Assembly (NCBI GenBank): GCA_024707145.1
Contig: JANQAI010000014.1
Span: 140,458 to 204,457 of the forward strand
From: Magnetospirillum sp.
GTDB taxonomy: Bacteria > Pseudomonadota > Alphaproteobacteria > Rhodospirillales > Magnetospirillaceae
DNA length: 64,000 nt
Reading direction: 5' to 3'
This document shows positions 18,066 to 29,759 of the stretch, piece by piece. Each line of letters starts with the position of its first letter. Positions within the stretch are counted from its first letter, which is position 1. The notes under the pieces are model-generated. The model saw nothing but the letters and a program-made list of their open reading frames with translations, was not told the origin of the DNA and searched no databases. The position numbers and the translations under genes are program-made.

Positions 18066-18653
18066 CTATTTCTTCTTGGACAGGTCCGCCAACTGGCTTT
18101 GCAGTTGGTTGATCCTGGCCTGAAGATCCTCCAGGTTGGGCGCCGGGGCGGCCTCGCCCGGCGGCGCCCCCTCGGGCCCATGGGGATAGAAAGGCGAGAA
18201 CATCTTCATGGCGCTTTCGAAGAAGGCCATGTTCTGCTTGCCCATTTCCTCGAACGGATTGAACGGGAACAGTCCATCCAGGGCGTTCTGCATGTACTGG
18301 CGCATCTGCTGTTCGTTGCGCGAGAACGACTGCATGGAATATTCCAGGTAGCGGGGCACCAGGCCGCCCAGCGAATCCCCATAAAAGCCGATGATCTGCC
18401 GCAGGAAGCTGATGGGCAGCAAGTTCTGGCCGCCCTTTCCCTCTTCCTCGACGATGATCTGGGTCAGCACCGACCGGGTGATGTCTTCGCCGGTCTTGGC
18501 GTCATAAACGACGAAATCGGTGCCGTCCTTGACCATCTGGGCAAGATGGTCGAGCGTCACGTAGCTGGATGTTGCCGTATTGTAGAGTCGCCGATTGGCA
18601 TATTTCTTAATGGTGATCGGCGCCTGGGAGGCTGCGTTTTGAGCTTCTGACAT
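18066..18653 (-). CDS. phaR: Polyhydroxyalkanoate synthesis repressor PhaR
   Basis: 195 residues. The PhaR N-terminal DNA-binding domain is unmistakable: ITIKKYANRRLYNTATSSYV, TLDHLAQMVKDG and FVVYDAKTGEDITRSVLTQI. A PHB-accumulation-regulator region follows (ISFLRQIIGFYGDSLGGLVP). A C-terminal leucine-heptad coil (LEDLQARINQLQSQLADL) ends in KKK. PhaR binds PHA granules and phasin promoters and represses until polymer is present. It is divergent from the phasin-like/phaC genes. Confidence 0.97.
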   Translation of the reverse strand: MSEAQNAASQAPITIKKYANRRLYNTATSSYVTLDHLAQMVKDGTDFVVYDAKTGEDITRSVLTQIIVEEEGKGGQNLLPISFLRQIIGFYGDSLGGLVPRYLEYSMQSFSRNEQQMRQYMQNALDGLFPFNPFEEMGKQNMAFFESAMKMFSPFYPHGPEGAPPGEAAPAPNLEDLQARINQLQSQLADLSKKK

Positions 18654-18804
18654 CTTGGCGTCGCTTCCGTTTTCGGCTTATGGGTTTAGACGATATCAGA
18701 TTTTTCCTATTCGTAGGGATTGGCAACAGATTTTTCACGACGGTGCAACAGAGCGCGCCGCCGCCGCGCTGGTCAACCAAACAACCGAGGAGTATGCTCC
18801 CGCC

Positions 18805-19245
18805 ATGTCTGAAGCGCCGCCGGATTTCAAGGCCCTCGCGCGCCGCTACCTGGACCTGTGGCAGGAACAGGTGGCCGCCATGGCCAACGATCCGGCGCTT
18901 GCGGAGGCGGTGGCTCAGGGTGTCGCCATGATGGCCCAAATGCCCGCCGCGTTCCTGCAGGCGGCAGCCGCCGGCGCGACGGCCCCCGTCAACCAGGCGC
19001 GAGCAGCCGATGCCGGAAAGCCCTTCGCGAGCCCGCCCGACCCCGCCGCGCCAGGGGAATCCGGCCCGCCAGGGACCTCGCCCGCTGCCCCTGCATCTGA
19101 TGACGCACGCTTCGACGCTGATGGGCTCGCGCGCCGCCTTGCCGCTGTTGAAGAGCGGCTCGCTGCCCTGGAGTCCCGGCTTGGATCAGCAGGCGGAAGC
19201 CCTGCGCCAAAGCCTAAGCGAGGCCGGACCAAACGCGTGGGTTGA
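18805..19245 (+). CDS. Phasin/PhaE-like protein overlapping phaC
   Basis: 146 residues. The N-terminus PDFKALARRYLDLWQEQVAAM is like PhaE/phasin proteins. The middle is Ala/Pro rich and the C-terminus is a coiled coil (LARRLAAVEERLAALESRL) with a basic tail PKPKRGRTKRV. That layout suggests a granule-associated partner of the synthase. Its 3' end overlaps the start of phaC in another frame by up to 236 bases. Both frames look coding, so this is a genuine dual-coding overlap unless the phaC start is later. Confidence 0.78.
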   Translation: MSEAPPDFKALARRYLDLWQEQVAAMANDPALAEAVAQGVAMMAQMPAAFLQAAAAGATAPVNQARAADAGKPFASPPDPAAPGESGPPGTSPAAPASDDARFDADGLARRLAAVEERLAALESRLGSAGGSPAPKPKRGRTKRVG

Positions 19246-20293
19246 GCTGGACCGCGCCCTGGCCGAGGAGGCGCTGGCCCGCCACGAGGCCATGCTGGCC
19301 GGCATCGAGGCCTATCGCCGCCACCCCTATGCCCGCACCCTGCCCGAAGCCCCCGTACTGTGGCGCGAAGGCACCACCGTGCTGCGCGACTACCGCACCG
19401 GCAGCGGGGCCAGCAGCGAAGACGGCCTGCCGGTGCTGGTCATCCCCTCGCTGGTCAACCGCGCCTATATCCTGGACCTGACCGCGCGGCGCAGCCTGCT
19501 GCGCGACCTGGCGGCGCGCGGGTTGGCCCCCTTCCTGGTGGATTGGGATGCTCCGGGCGCCGAGGAAAGCGGCTTCTCGCTGGACGACTATATGGCCCGG
19601 CTGGAGCGCGCGCTCGCCGTCGTGGTGGCGGCGACCGGGCGCAAGCCGGCGGTGCTGGGCTATTGCATGGGCGGCAACCTCGCCCTGGCGCTGGCCTGTC
19701 TCCGCCCACAGGAGGTGGCCGCCCTGGCACTGCTGGCAACCCCGTGGGACTTCCATGCCGGACGCGCCGGCCAAGTGGTCCTGCTGCGGGCGCTGGCGCC
19801 GGGCCTAGCCGCCCTGACCGAGCGGCTGGGCACCCTGCCGGTGGACATGCTGCAGGCCATGTTCGCCAGCCTGGACCCCAACCTGGCCGCCCGCAAGTTC
19901 GCCGCCTTCGCCCGGCTGAAGCGCCGCAGCGCGCGGGCGCGCGATTTCGTCGCGCTGGAGGACTGGGCCAATGACGGCGTCGCCCTGGCCGGCCCGGTGG
20001 CGCGCCAATGCCTGTTCGACTGGTATGGAGACAACACGCCGATGACAGGGAAATGGCGCGTCGGCGCCGTCCCGGTCTTGCCCAGGCGCGTCGCCGTCCC
20101 CACCCTCGTGTTGATACCGGGTAAGGACCGTATCGTGCCGCCTGAATCGACCCAGCCGCTGGCGGAGCAGATCCCCGGCGCGCGGGTCATGCGGGTGCGC
20201 GGCGGCCACGTAGGCATGTTGCTGGCGGGGCGGACCAAGACCGAGGTCTACGCCCCCCTCGCCAGATGGTTAGTGCGTGCGGCAGTGCAATAG
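19010..20293 (+). CDS. phaC: Poly(3-hydroxyalkanoate) synthase, short class
   Basis: Polymerises hydroxyacyl-CoA into PHA. 427 residues from ATG 19010. The lipase-like box with catalytic Cys is GYCMGGN; the acid is in GKDRIVPP and the His in GGHVGMLL. A stretch GPRPLPLHL, which I recall as conserved in these alphaproteobacterial synthases, lies only 20 residues after ATG 19010 and supports the early start; ATG 19100 or 19121 are alternatives. Size fits class III/IV-like synthases that need a partner, plausibly the overlapping upstream protein. Confidence 0.9.
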   Translation: MPESPSRARPTPPRQGNPARQGPRPLPLHLMTHASTLMGSRAALPLLKSGSLPWSPGLDQQAEALRQSLSEAGPNAWVELDRALAEEALARHEAMLAGIEAYRRHPYARTLPEAPVLWREGTTVLRDYRTGSGASSEDGLPVLVIPSLVNRAYILDLTARRSLLRDLAARGLAPFLVDWDAPGAEESGFSLDDYMARLERALAVVVAATGRKPAVLGYCMGGNLALALACLRPQEVAALALLATPWDFHAGRAGQVVLLRALAPGLAALTERLGTLPVDMLQAMFASLDPNLAARKFAAFARLKRRSARARDFVALEDWANDGVALAGPVARQCLFDWYGDNTPMTGKWRVGAVPVLPRRVAVPTLVLIPGKDRIVPPESTQPLAEQIPGARVMRVRGGHVGMLLAGRTKTEVYAPLARWLVRAAVQ

Positions 20294-20397
20294 GCCGGTT
20301 GCGCCACGCTGAGCCCCGCGTACTATGACACCTTGCGGTTCATTCTTCCGGGAACACCGCAACGATCGGGTAACGTCCACCAAGGAGCACAGATAAG

Positions 20398-21569
20398 ATG
20401 ACCGATATCGTTATCGCCGCCGCCACCCGCACCGCCCTCGGTTCGTTCAGCGGGTCGTTGTCCGGCTATCAGGCGGCGCAGCTGGGCGCGATCGTGATCC
20501 GGGAGGTTCTGAACCGCGCCGGCGTGGACGCCGGCGAGGTGGACGAGGTCCTGCTGGGCCAGATCCTGACCGCCGGCAACGGCATGAACCCGGCCCGCCA
20601 GGCGGCGCTGAACGCCGGCCTGCCCATCGAATCCACCGCCATGACCATCAACCAGGTGTGCGGCTCGGGCCTGCGCGCCGTGGCGCTGGGCATGCAGTCC
20701 CTGCTGGCCGGCGATTCCGCATCGTTGTGGCCGGCGGCCAGGAGAGCATGACCAATTCCCAGCATGCCGGTTACCTGCGCGGCGGCGTCAAGATGGGCCC
20801 CATGGCCTTCGTCGACACCATGATCAACGACGGCCTGACCGACGTCTTCAACAACTACCACATGGGCATCACCGCCGAGAACGTGGCCAAGGAGTTCCAG
20901 ATCACCCGCGAACAGCAGGATGAGTTCGCGGTGGCCTCGCAGAACAAGGCCGAGGCCGCGATCAAGGGCGGCCGCTTCAAGGACGAGATCACGCCCGTGA
21001 AGATCGTGGTGAAGAAGGAAGAGAAGCTGTTCGACACCGACGAGTTCGTCCGTTTCGGCGCCACCCTGGACAGCTTGGCCAAGCTGCGCCCCGCCTTCGC
21101 CAAGGACGGCACCGTCACCGCCGGCAACGCCTCGGGCATCAATGACGGCGCGGCCGCCGTGGTGCTGATGACCGCCGACGAGGCGGCCAAGCGCGGCATC
21201 AAGCCGCTGGCCCGCATCGCCAGCTGGGCCACCGCCGGCGTCGATCCCAAGATCATGGGCTGCGGCCCCATCCCGGCGTCGAAGAAGGCGCTGGAAAAGG
21301 CCGGCTGGAACCACCAGGACCTGGACCTGATCGAGGCCAACGAGGCCTTCGCCGCCCAGGCCATCGCCGTCAACAAGGGCCTGGGCTGGGACACCGCCAA
21401 GGTCAACGTGAATGGCGGCGCCATCGCGCTGGGCCATCCCATCGGCGCCTCGGGCTGCCGCGTGCTGGTGTCGCTGCTGCACGAAATGGCCAAGCGTGAC
21501 GCCAAGAAGGGCCTGGCCACCCTGTGCATCGGCGGCGGCATGGGCATCGCCCTTTGCGTCGAACGCTGA
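20398..21569 (+). CDS. phaA: Acetyl-CoA C-acetyltransferase (beta-ketothiolase), one frame change
   Basis: Condenses two acetyl-CoA to acetoacetyl-CoA for PHB. About 390 residues restored. Catalytic Cys in NQVCGSGLRAV, C-terminal catalytic residues in GGAIALGHPIGASGCR and CIGGGMG. A missing C near 20720 (GATTCCGCATC) breaks GDSRIVVAGGQESM; sequence error is likely. phaB follows 123 bases later after a hairpin. Confidence 0.96.
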
Positions 21570-21593
21570 TAGGGTTTTTCAGCTGAAAGTTAC

Positions 21594-21622
21594 GGGGAGC
21601 CTCGCCCGCCCGGAGGCTCCCC
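21594..21622 (+). terminator. Hairpin between phaA and phaB
   Basis: 10-bp stem GGGGAGCCTC/GAGGCTCCCC with a nine-base loop. It lacks a T-run, so it may only attenuate or stabilise mRNA between the two genes. Confidence 0.55.
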
Positions 21623-21692
21623 GGTACAAAATCCGGGTGGAAACGAAACAGGCCGGGCCAATAACCGGCCAACCAGGAAATAGGAGAACATC

Positions 21693-22415
21693 ATGGGGCG
21701 TGTTGCAGTTGTGACCGGTGGCACCCGCGGCATCGGCCGCGCCATCTCCGAGGCGCTGAAGAACGCCGGCTACCGTGTGGCGGCCAATTACTTCGGCAAT
21801 GTGGAAGCGGCGCGCCAGTTCACCGAGGAGACCGGCATTCCCACCTACCGCTGGGACGTCTCCAACTTCGCCGAGTGCGAAGCGGCGGTGCAGAAGATCA
21901 CCCACGAGATCGGCCCGGTCGAGATCGTGGTCAACAATGCCGGCATCACCCGTGACGCCACCCTTCACCGCATGTCCTACCAAATGTGGGAAGAGGTCAT
22001 CCACACCAACCTGACCAGTTGCTTCAACATGGCCCGCCTGGTGATCGATTCCATGCGCGAGCGCGGCTTCGGCCGTATCGTCAACATCGGCTCGATCAAC
22101 GGCCAGGCCGGCCAGTACGGCCAGGTGAACTACGCCGCCGCCAAGTCGGGCATCCACGGCTTCACCAAGGCGCTGGCCCAGGAAGGTGCCGCCAAGGGCA
22201 TCACCGTCAACGCCATCGCCCCCGGCTATGTGGACACCGACATGGTGCGCGCCGTGCCGCCGGCGGTGCTGGAGAAGATCATCGCCAAGATCCCGGTGGG
22301 CCGCCTGGGCCGCGCCGAGGACATCGCCCGCTGCGTCATGTTCCTGATCGCCGACAATGCCGACTTCATCACCGGCTCGACCATCTCGGTCAACGGCGGC
22401 CAGCACATGTACTAG
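21693..22415 (+). CDS. phaB: Acetoacetyl-CoA reductase
   Basis: Reduces acetoacetyl-CoA with NADPH to 3-hydroxybutyryl-CoA. 240 residues, short-chain dehydrogenase. Motifs: VTGGTRGIGRAIS, NNAGITRD, catalytic Ser in NIGSINGQ and YAAAK (Tyr and Lys). GRLGRAEDIARCVMFL and the C-terminal ITGSTISVNGGQHMY are PhaB-typical. Ribosome site AGGAGA lies before ATG 21693. Confidence 0.97.
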   Translation: MGRVAVVTGGTRGIGRAISEALKNAGYRVAANYFGNVEAARQFTEETGIPTYRWDVSNFAECEAAVQKITHEIGPVEIVVNNAGITRDATLHRMSYQMWEEVIHTNLTSCFNMARLVIDSMRERGFGRIVNIGSINGQAGQYGQVNYAAAKSGIHGFTKALAQEGAAKGITVNAIAPGYVDTDMVRAVPPAVLEKIIAKIPVGRLGRAEDIARCVMFLIADNADFITGSTISVNGGQHMY

Positions 22416-22450
22416 CGTTTCGCCAGCGGACAGAATCGCCGCTCCTTGCG

Positions 22451-22533
22451 TCATGGCCGGGCTCGCCCCGGCCATCCACGTCTTTCCGCGGGCTCGATGC
22501 CAGTGGATGCCCGGAACAAGTCCGGGCATGACG
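22451..22533. repeat. Alphaproteobacterial double-hairpin repeat, copy 2
   Basis: Hairpins ATGGCCGGG...CCCGGCCAT (22453-22475) and ATGCCCGGA...TCCGGGCAT (22507-22529), same family as 9548-9657 and 63098-63157. It sits between the converging phaB and nucleotidyltransferase genes. Confidence 0.88.
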
Positions 22534-22603
22534 ACTCAAGAAGCGATGTGATTGCGAGCGGCCCTTGGGGCGGGAAGCGATTCCCGCCCTTTTTGCATCC
22601 GCC

Positions 22604-23900
22604 CTACGACGCCGCGCCGGCCACCATCCGCAATTTTTCCAGGCATTGGTCGCGGCCGGGCCGGAAGTCGTTGACCTCCCACCATTCGTCCACCTGTGCG
22701 AGCACCGCGCCGATGGCGGGTCCACGCGGCACCCCCAACGCCAGGGCATCGGCGCCGCGCACGGGGAGCTGCACCGGCTGCCAGGCATCGGCGAGGTCGA
22801 GCAGGCGGATCCACGCCGCCGTTTCCGCCGTGGACATGCGCGCCTCAGCCGCCCGCTCGGCCGCCCAGGCGCACAGCACCAGGTCGCGGAACACGTCGGC
22901 GCCGACGCGGCGCAGGGCGCGCCGCGCCGCCCGCTCGTCCATGGTGCGCGCCACCGCCACCTTGGGCGCCACCATGGCGCGCAGGCGGTCGGTCTGCACC
23001 CCCGACAGCTTGAGCCGCTCGCCGATGGCGTCGACGCCCTCGGCATCGGCGTGCAGGATCACCGCCAGCCGGCGGATGGGGTCGGGGTGGAGATGGGGCC
23101 GCACCAGGGCCCGCGTCTCCAGCCAGGTCATCACCCGCAGCCGGCCGAACTCGCTCGCCTCGGGCAGGATGGGTCTGAGGATGCCCTCGCCGTGCATGAC
23201 GATCAGCACGCTGGCCGGGTCCGGCGCCTGAAGCAGGCGGACCAGTTCGCCGGCCACCCGCTCGCCCGACAGTTTGACCAGTTCCGGCGCCATGCGCCGA
23301 CACGCCGCCAGCGCCGCCGGATCCATGGGCGGACGGCCGTAATGGGCGAAAAAGCGGAAGAAGCGCAACAGGCGCAGCACGTCCTCCTCGATGCGCTTCA
23401 TGGGGTCGCCGACGAAGCGCACCGCCCCCGCCCCCCAGGTCGGCCAAGCCGTTGAAGGGATCGTAGATGCGCCCCTGGGGGTCGGCGCACATGGCGTTCA
23501 TGGTGAAATCGCGCCGCGCCGCATCGGCCGTCCAGTCGTCGGTGAAGGCGACGCGGGCATGGCGGCCGAAGGTCTGCACGTCCTCGCGCAGGGTGGTGAT
23601 CTCGTAATGGGCCTTGCCGACCACCGCGGTGACGGTGCCGTGGGCGATGCCGGTGGGGATGACTCGGATGCCGGCGCGCGACAGCAGCTCCATGACCCGC
23701 TCGGGCGGCTCGTGGGTGGCGATGTCGATGTCCTTGATGGGCCGGTGCAGCACCGAATCGCGCACGCAGCCGCCGACGAAGCGGATCTCGGAGCCCTCGG
23801 CGGTCAGCGCCGCCACCACCGCCTGGGTTTCCGGTGCCTGCATCCACGGCTGCGGCGGCAACTGGCCCAGCGGCTCGGCACTTCCCGGCACCGGGCGCAT
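22604..23900 (-). CDS. CCA-adding/poly(A) polymerase family nucleotidyltransferase, one frame change
   Basis: Class II tRNA nucleotidyltransferase/PcnB family, about 431 residues restored. RFVGGCVRDSVL, the catalytic DxD in KDIDIATHEPPE, RDFTMNAM, and EEDVLRLLRFFRFFAHYG are all present. A G-run near 23435-23442 on the minus strand has one extra G, which breaks GLADLGAGAVRFVGDP; sequence error is likely. In Rhodospirillales this gene usually adds CCA. Its start overlaps the Nudix stop (TGATG), so the two are coupled. Confidence 0.92.
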
Positions 23901-24583
23901 CAGGGTCGTCCCGCCTGCGGGAGCAACACTTCCGACAGGTTGACCAGGATGCCGGCGGTGGCGCCCCAGATCACCCGCTCCTCCCAGGTCATGGACCAGA
24001 ACGGCCGGTGGCGGCCTTCCACCACCACGCGGTTCAGCTTGTGGTTCTCGGGGTCGAGCAGGAAATGCAACGGTACTTCGAACACCTCGGCCACCTCGAA
24101 GGGATCGGGCGACAGCTCGAAGGGCGGGGTGACCACGCCTACCACCGGAGTAACGCCGAAGCCGGTGCCGGTGACGTAGAGGTCGAGGCGGCCGAGAATG
24201 GTGACCCGCTCGCGGCCGAGGCCGATTTCCTCCTCGGTTTCGCGCAGGGCGGCGACCAGCGGGTCGCCACCGTCGGACTCCTCCAGCCGGCCGCCGGGAA
24301 AGCTGATCTGGCCGGGATGGTGGGCAAGGTGGTCGGTGCGCTGGGTCAGCAGCACCGTCAGCCCCTCGGGCCGTTCCACCAGCGGCACCAGCACCGCCGC
24401 CGGAGTGGGCGGCCGGCCCAGCGCGGCGCGGCCCGGACGCACGTCGCCGTCCACCCGCGCTTCCAGCATGGCGTCGCCGCGCCCGGCCGGATCGAACCCG
24501 GCGGCAAGCAATTCGGTGATCCGCTCTCGCGTCAGATGGGATCGTCCAGCCGTCCCAGGGGAAAGAAGGTTCCGCTGCTCCAT
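23900..24583 (-). CDS. CoA pyrophosphatase-type Nudix hydrolase
   Basis: 227 residues. The CoA-specific motif LLTQRTDHLAHHPGQISFPG precedes the Nudix box GGRLEESD...ALRETEEEIGL. Such enzymes cleave CoA and derivatives to phosphopantetheine and 3',5'-ADP. The start at 24583 overlaps the DUF1285 gene by 52 bases; a start about 50 bases further in would remove most of that overlap. Operon: DUF1285, Nudix, nucleotidyltransferase. Confidence 0.92.
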   Translation of the reverse strand: MEQRNLLSPGTAGRSHLTRERITELLAAGFDPAGRGDAMLEARVDGDVRPGRAALGRPPTPAAVLVPLVERPEGLTVLLTQRTDHLAHHPGQISFPGGRLEESDGGDPLVAALRETEEEIGLGRERVTILGRLDLYVTGTGFGVTPVVGVVTPPFELSPDPFEVAEVFEVPLHFLLDPENHKLNRVVVEGRHRPFWSMTWEERVIWGATAGILVNLSEVLLPQAGRP

Positions 24584-25065
24584 AGGCCGTACAGTTCTTC
24601 TCCGTCCACCTTTTCCTCGAAGCCCTGCGCCACCAGTTCATAATACACGGAACGGGTCAGCCGCGCCTCCAGCCCGTCGCGAACGTGGACATAGGGCACA
24701 GGTTCGCCGGTTTCGCCACACTCGGCAATCCTTAGGGCATGCAGGGCATCCACCGTCACGATCTCGTCCATATTGGTGCGGAAGCTTATGACCTTCTCGC
24801 GCCCGCAGCCGCAGGTGAACATCTCGACGGCGATGAAGGGAACGTCGTCCACCTGGATGGTCCCCATCTCGTCGGGGGTGACCAGCCAGTAGGAACCGTC
24901 GGCCCGGCGCTCCATCACCGAAGCGAACAGGCAGACCATCTCTTTGCGGTTAATCGGCGAGCCGTGGTAGAACCATCGTCCGTTCCTGTCGATCCTGAGG
25001 CCGAGATCACCGCAATTGGTGGGGCCTTCGGGAACACTGGTCCGGGTTTTGGGCAGGGTTGCCAA
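24532..25065 (-). CDS. DUF1285 protein
   Basis: 177 residues. Matches DUF1285 proteins: LGLRIDRNGRWFYHGSPI, RKEMVCLFASVMERR, DGSYWLVTPDE, VDDVPFIAVE and the C-terminal YYELVAQ...LWSSGTFFPLG. Function unknown. It leads a three-gene unit with the Nudix and nucleotidyltransferase genes and is divergent from moxR across about 85 bp. Confidence 0.9.
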   Translation of the reverse strand: MATLPKTRTSVPEGPTNCGDLGLRIDRNGRWFYHGSPINRKEMVCLFASVMERRADGSYWLVTPDEMGTIQVDDVPFIAVEMFTCGCGREKVISFRTNMDEIVTVDALHALRIAECGETGEPVPYVHVRDGLEARLTRSVYYELVAQGFEEKVDGEELYGLWSSGTFFPLGRLDDPI

Positions 25066-25150
25066 TCTGTCATCTCCGAGGGACGGCTTCGCCCACTACT
25101 ACGTTTGCATGTTCCGTCAAATTTCAACCGGCAGCCCGGAGGCGCAGCCC

Positions 25151-26180
<1,030 letters not shown>

Positions 26181-26184
<4 letters not shown>

Positions 26185-27053
26185 GCGTTTCCCCGCTGGA
26201 GGGAAAAGCCCAGGATCTGGCGGCGCGCCTGCCGCCCTTGCTGCTGGCGGCCGAGCGGGTCGCCGCCACCGTGGCCGGTGGCACCCACGGCCGCCGCCGC
26301 TCGGGCACCGGCGAGACCTTCTGGCAGTTCCGCCACGCCCAGCCCGGCGACCCGGCCGGTGCCATCGACTGGCGCCAGTCGGCCCGCGCCGAAGGATTGT
26401 TCGTGCGCGAGACCGAATGGGCCGCCGCCCAGGTGGTGGGCCTGTGGCGCGACGGTTCGGCCTCCATGGCCTGGCGCTCGTCGCCCAACCTGCCGCCCAA
26501 AAGCGAACGGGCCGAGGTGCTGACCCTGGCCCTGGCCGCCCTGCTGCTGAAGGCGGGCGAGAAGGTGGCGTTGCTGTCGGGCGCCCTGCCGCCCACCACC
26601 GGCGGCGGCGCGCTGACCCGGCTGGCCGCCGCCCTGCTGGCGGACGATGCCGGCCTGCCGCCACCCGGCCGGCTGCCCCGCCACGCCGAGCGGGTGCTGA
26701 TGTCCGACTTCATGCTGCCGCTGCCCCAGGTCGAGGCCGCCCTGCGCGCCCTGGCGGCCGAGGGCGGCGGCGGCCATCTGGTCCAGGTGCTGGACCCGGC
26801 CGAGGAAAGCCTGCCCTATGCCGGGCGCATCCGCTTCCTGGGGCTGGAGGACGAGGGCGAAATGCTGGTGCGCCGGGCCGAGGACGTGCGCAACGCCTAT
26901 CAGCGCCGCCTGGCGGCCCACCGCGACGGGCTGGCCGCCCTGGCGCGCAGCCTGGGGTGGAGCTTCGCCACCCATCACACCGACCAGCCGCCGCAGGTGG
27001 CCTTGCTGGCCCTGCACACCCGGCTGTCCACCCCCCGCAGCGGACGCCGCTGA
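26181..27053 (+). CDS. DUF58 protein
   Basis: 290 residues. DUF58 core: GRRRSGTGETFWQFRHAQPGDPAGAIDWRQSAR (seen as GTGETFWQFRHAQ and IDWRQSA), then ETEWAAAQVVGLW and DGSASM, a degenerate VWA-like metal site. DUF58 proteins pair with MoxR ATPases. Overlaps moxR by four bases and the next gene by one (TGATG), so translation is coupled. Confidence 0.92.
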
Positions 27054-29759
27054 TGCTGTCGCTGGGCCCCCTCGCCTTCGCCGCCCCCTGGGCCCTGGCC
27101 GCCGCGGGCCTGCTGCCGGTGCTGTGGTGGCTGCTGCGGGTGGTGCCGCCAGCGCCGCGCCGGCTGGATTTTCCCGCCATCCGCCTGCTGTTCGGGCTGG
27201 AGGGACACGAGGACGCCAGCGCCCGCACACCGTGGTGGGTGCTGGCGTTGCGCCTGCTGCTGGCCCTGTTGGTCATCCTGACCGCCGCCCATCCCCTGCT
27301 CAATCCCGGCCAGCCGCTGGGCGGCCAAGGCGGGCCGCTGGTGCTGGCGGTGGACGACGGCTGGGCCTCGGCGCGGGATTGGCCGGCGCGGCGCGCCTTC
27401 CTGGACCAGACCCTCGCCCGCGCCGAGCGCGACGGCCGTCCGGTGGTGGTGGTGCCCACCGCGCCGCCGGCCGATGGCGGCAAGGTGGAGGCCAGCCCGA
27501 TGATGGCAGCCGCCCAGGCCCGCCCGCTGGTGGCGGCGCTGGCCCCCAAGCCGTGGACGCCCGATCGCGCCGCCGCCGCCCAGGCGGTCAAAGGCATCGC
27601 GCGGGACCGCGTCGCCGGGGTGGTGTGGCTGGCCGACGGCATCGACGACGGCCACGGTGCCGACCTGGCGCATGCCCTGCAGACCCTGGGCGGCGGCGTC
27701 GAGATGGTCACCGGCGACAGCGGCCGGCTGCTGTTGCCCCCCAGGAGAACGCCGCCCGCGACCGGCTGGACGTCACCGTGCTGCGGGCGCCGCCGGCCCG
27801 CGCGCCGGATCGGCTGGCGGTGCGGGCGGTGGACGGCTCCGGCCGGGTGCTGGGGCGCGAGGACGTGACGATGGCGGCAGGCCAGACCGAAGCGGTGGCC
27901 AGCCTGCGCCTGCCGCCGGAGCTGCGCAACCGGCTGGTTCGCCTGGACATCGAAGCGGAACAGGGGCCGGCGCGCTGGTGCTGCTGGACCAACGCTGGCG
28001 CCGCCGCCCGGTTGGGCTGGCCGGTGGCGACGAGGCCGGCGCCCCGCTGCTGGCCCAGTTGACCTATGTGGAGCGCGCCCTGGCCCCCACCGCCGACCTC
28101 AAGCACGGCGAGATTTCCGAACTGCTGGGCGGCGAGATGGCGGTGCTGATCCTGGCCGACGTCCCGGCGGTGCTGGGCACCACCGCCGACCGGCTGGCGC
28201 AATGGGTGGAGAATGGCGGTGTGCTGGTGCGCTTCGCCGGCCCCCTGCTGGCCCAGGCGGCGGCCACGCCGGAACCCGATCCGCTGTTGCCGGTGCGCCT
28301 GCGCGGCGGCGGCCGCAATCTGGGCGGCGCCATGAGCTGGACCAATCCGCAGGGCCTGGCGCCGTTTCCCGAGGACGGCCCGTTCGCCGGCCTGAGCGTG
28401 CCCGCCGAGGTCACCATCACCGCCCAGGTACTGGCCGAGCCGACCCTGGAGCTGGGCGAGCGCACCTGGGCGCGGCTGGCCGACGGCACCCCGCTGGTCA
28501 CCGGCGCGCACAAGGGCAAGGGCTGGGTGATCCTGGTCCACACCAGCGCCAATGCCGCCTGGAGCAACCTGCCCCTCTCGGGCCTGTTCGTGGACATGCT
28601 GAAGCGCCTGGTGGAGCTGTCGGCGGGGCTGGGCAGCGGCCCCAACGCCGCCGGCCCGCTGCCGCCCGTGCGGGTGCTGGACGGTTTCGGCCGCCTGGGT
28701 GATCCCGGACCGGCGGCGACGGCGCTGGGCGGCGATCCCGCCGCCATCCGCCCCGGCCCCCGCCACCCGCCCGGGCTCTACGGCGAAGGCGGGATGGTGG
28801 CGCTGAACCTCGCCCCTTCGCTGGGCCGCCCCGCCGCCCTGGTGCCGCCCTCGGGGGTGACGCAGACCTCGCTGAGCGGACACGCGGCCGAGCGGGACCT
28901 GCGTCCCGGCCTGCTGGCCGCCGCCCTGGCCTTGCTGGCGATCGATCTGCTGGTGGCGCTGGCCCTGCGCGGCCTGCTGGGCCGCCGGGGCGCCGCCGCC
29001 GCCCTGGCCCTGATCCTGGTCCTGCCGGCGCCGCGTCCGGGCGAGGCCGCCGATTCCTTCGCCCTGGAGGCCGGCCTGGAAACCCGGCTGGCCTATGTGC
29101 GCACCGGCGACGCCGCCCTGGACGGCAAGAGCGCCGCCGGCCTGCGGGCGCTGAGCCGGGTGATCGGCGAACGCTCCACCGCCAGCCTGGGCGAACCCAT
29201 GGGCGTGGACGTGGAAAACGACCCGGTGCTGTTCTTCCCGCTGCTCTATTGGCCGGTGGGGACGGCGCCGAAGCCGCTGTCGCCCAAGGCGGCGGACAAG
29301 CTGAACGCCTACATGCGGGCGGGCGGGCTGATCGTCATCGACACCGGAAGCCAGGCCGAGGCCGGCGGCAGCGGCGACGAGGCTCCGTTGCGCGCCCTGA
29401 CCCAGGGCCTTGCCGTCCCGCCCCTCGTGCCGCTGACCGAGGAGCACGTGCTGACCCGCTCGTTCTACCTGCTGAAGGAAATGCCTGGCCGCTTCGAGGG
29501 CGGCGCGGTATGGGTGGCCGACGCCCAGGGCTCGACCAATGACGGGGTGTCGCCGGTGGTGGTGGGGGGCAACGACTGGGCCGGCGCCTGGGCCGCCGAC
29601 CACAACGGCCGGCCCATGTTCGCCACCGTGCCGGGCGGCGAGCGCCAGCGCGAACTGGCCTATCGCGTCGGCATCAACCTGGTCATGTACGCGCTGACCG
29701 GCAACTACAAGGCCGACCAGGTGCACCTGCCCGCCATCATGGAGCGGCTGGGACGATGA
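27053..29759 (+). CDS. BatA-like/DUF4159 membrane protein, two frame changes
   Basis: About 902 residues restored. N-terminal BatA segment with two membrane helices (PWALAAAGLLPVLWWLLRVV and WVLALRLLLALLVILTAA), a VWA-like region (VLAVDDGW), another helix pair near 29000 and a C-terminal DUF4159 domain (FFPLLYWPVG, LNAYMRAGGLIVIDTG, INLVMYALTGNYKADQ). A missing C in a C-run near 27738 and a missing G near 27966 break the frame; both are homopolymers. Shares ATGA with the next gene. Confidence 0.88.
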
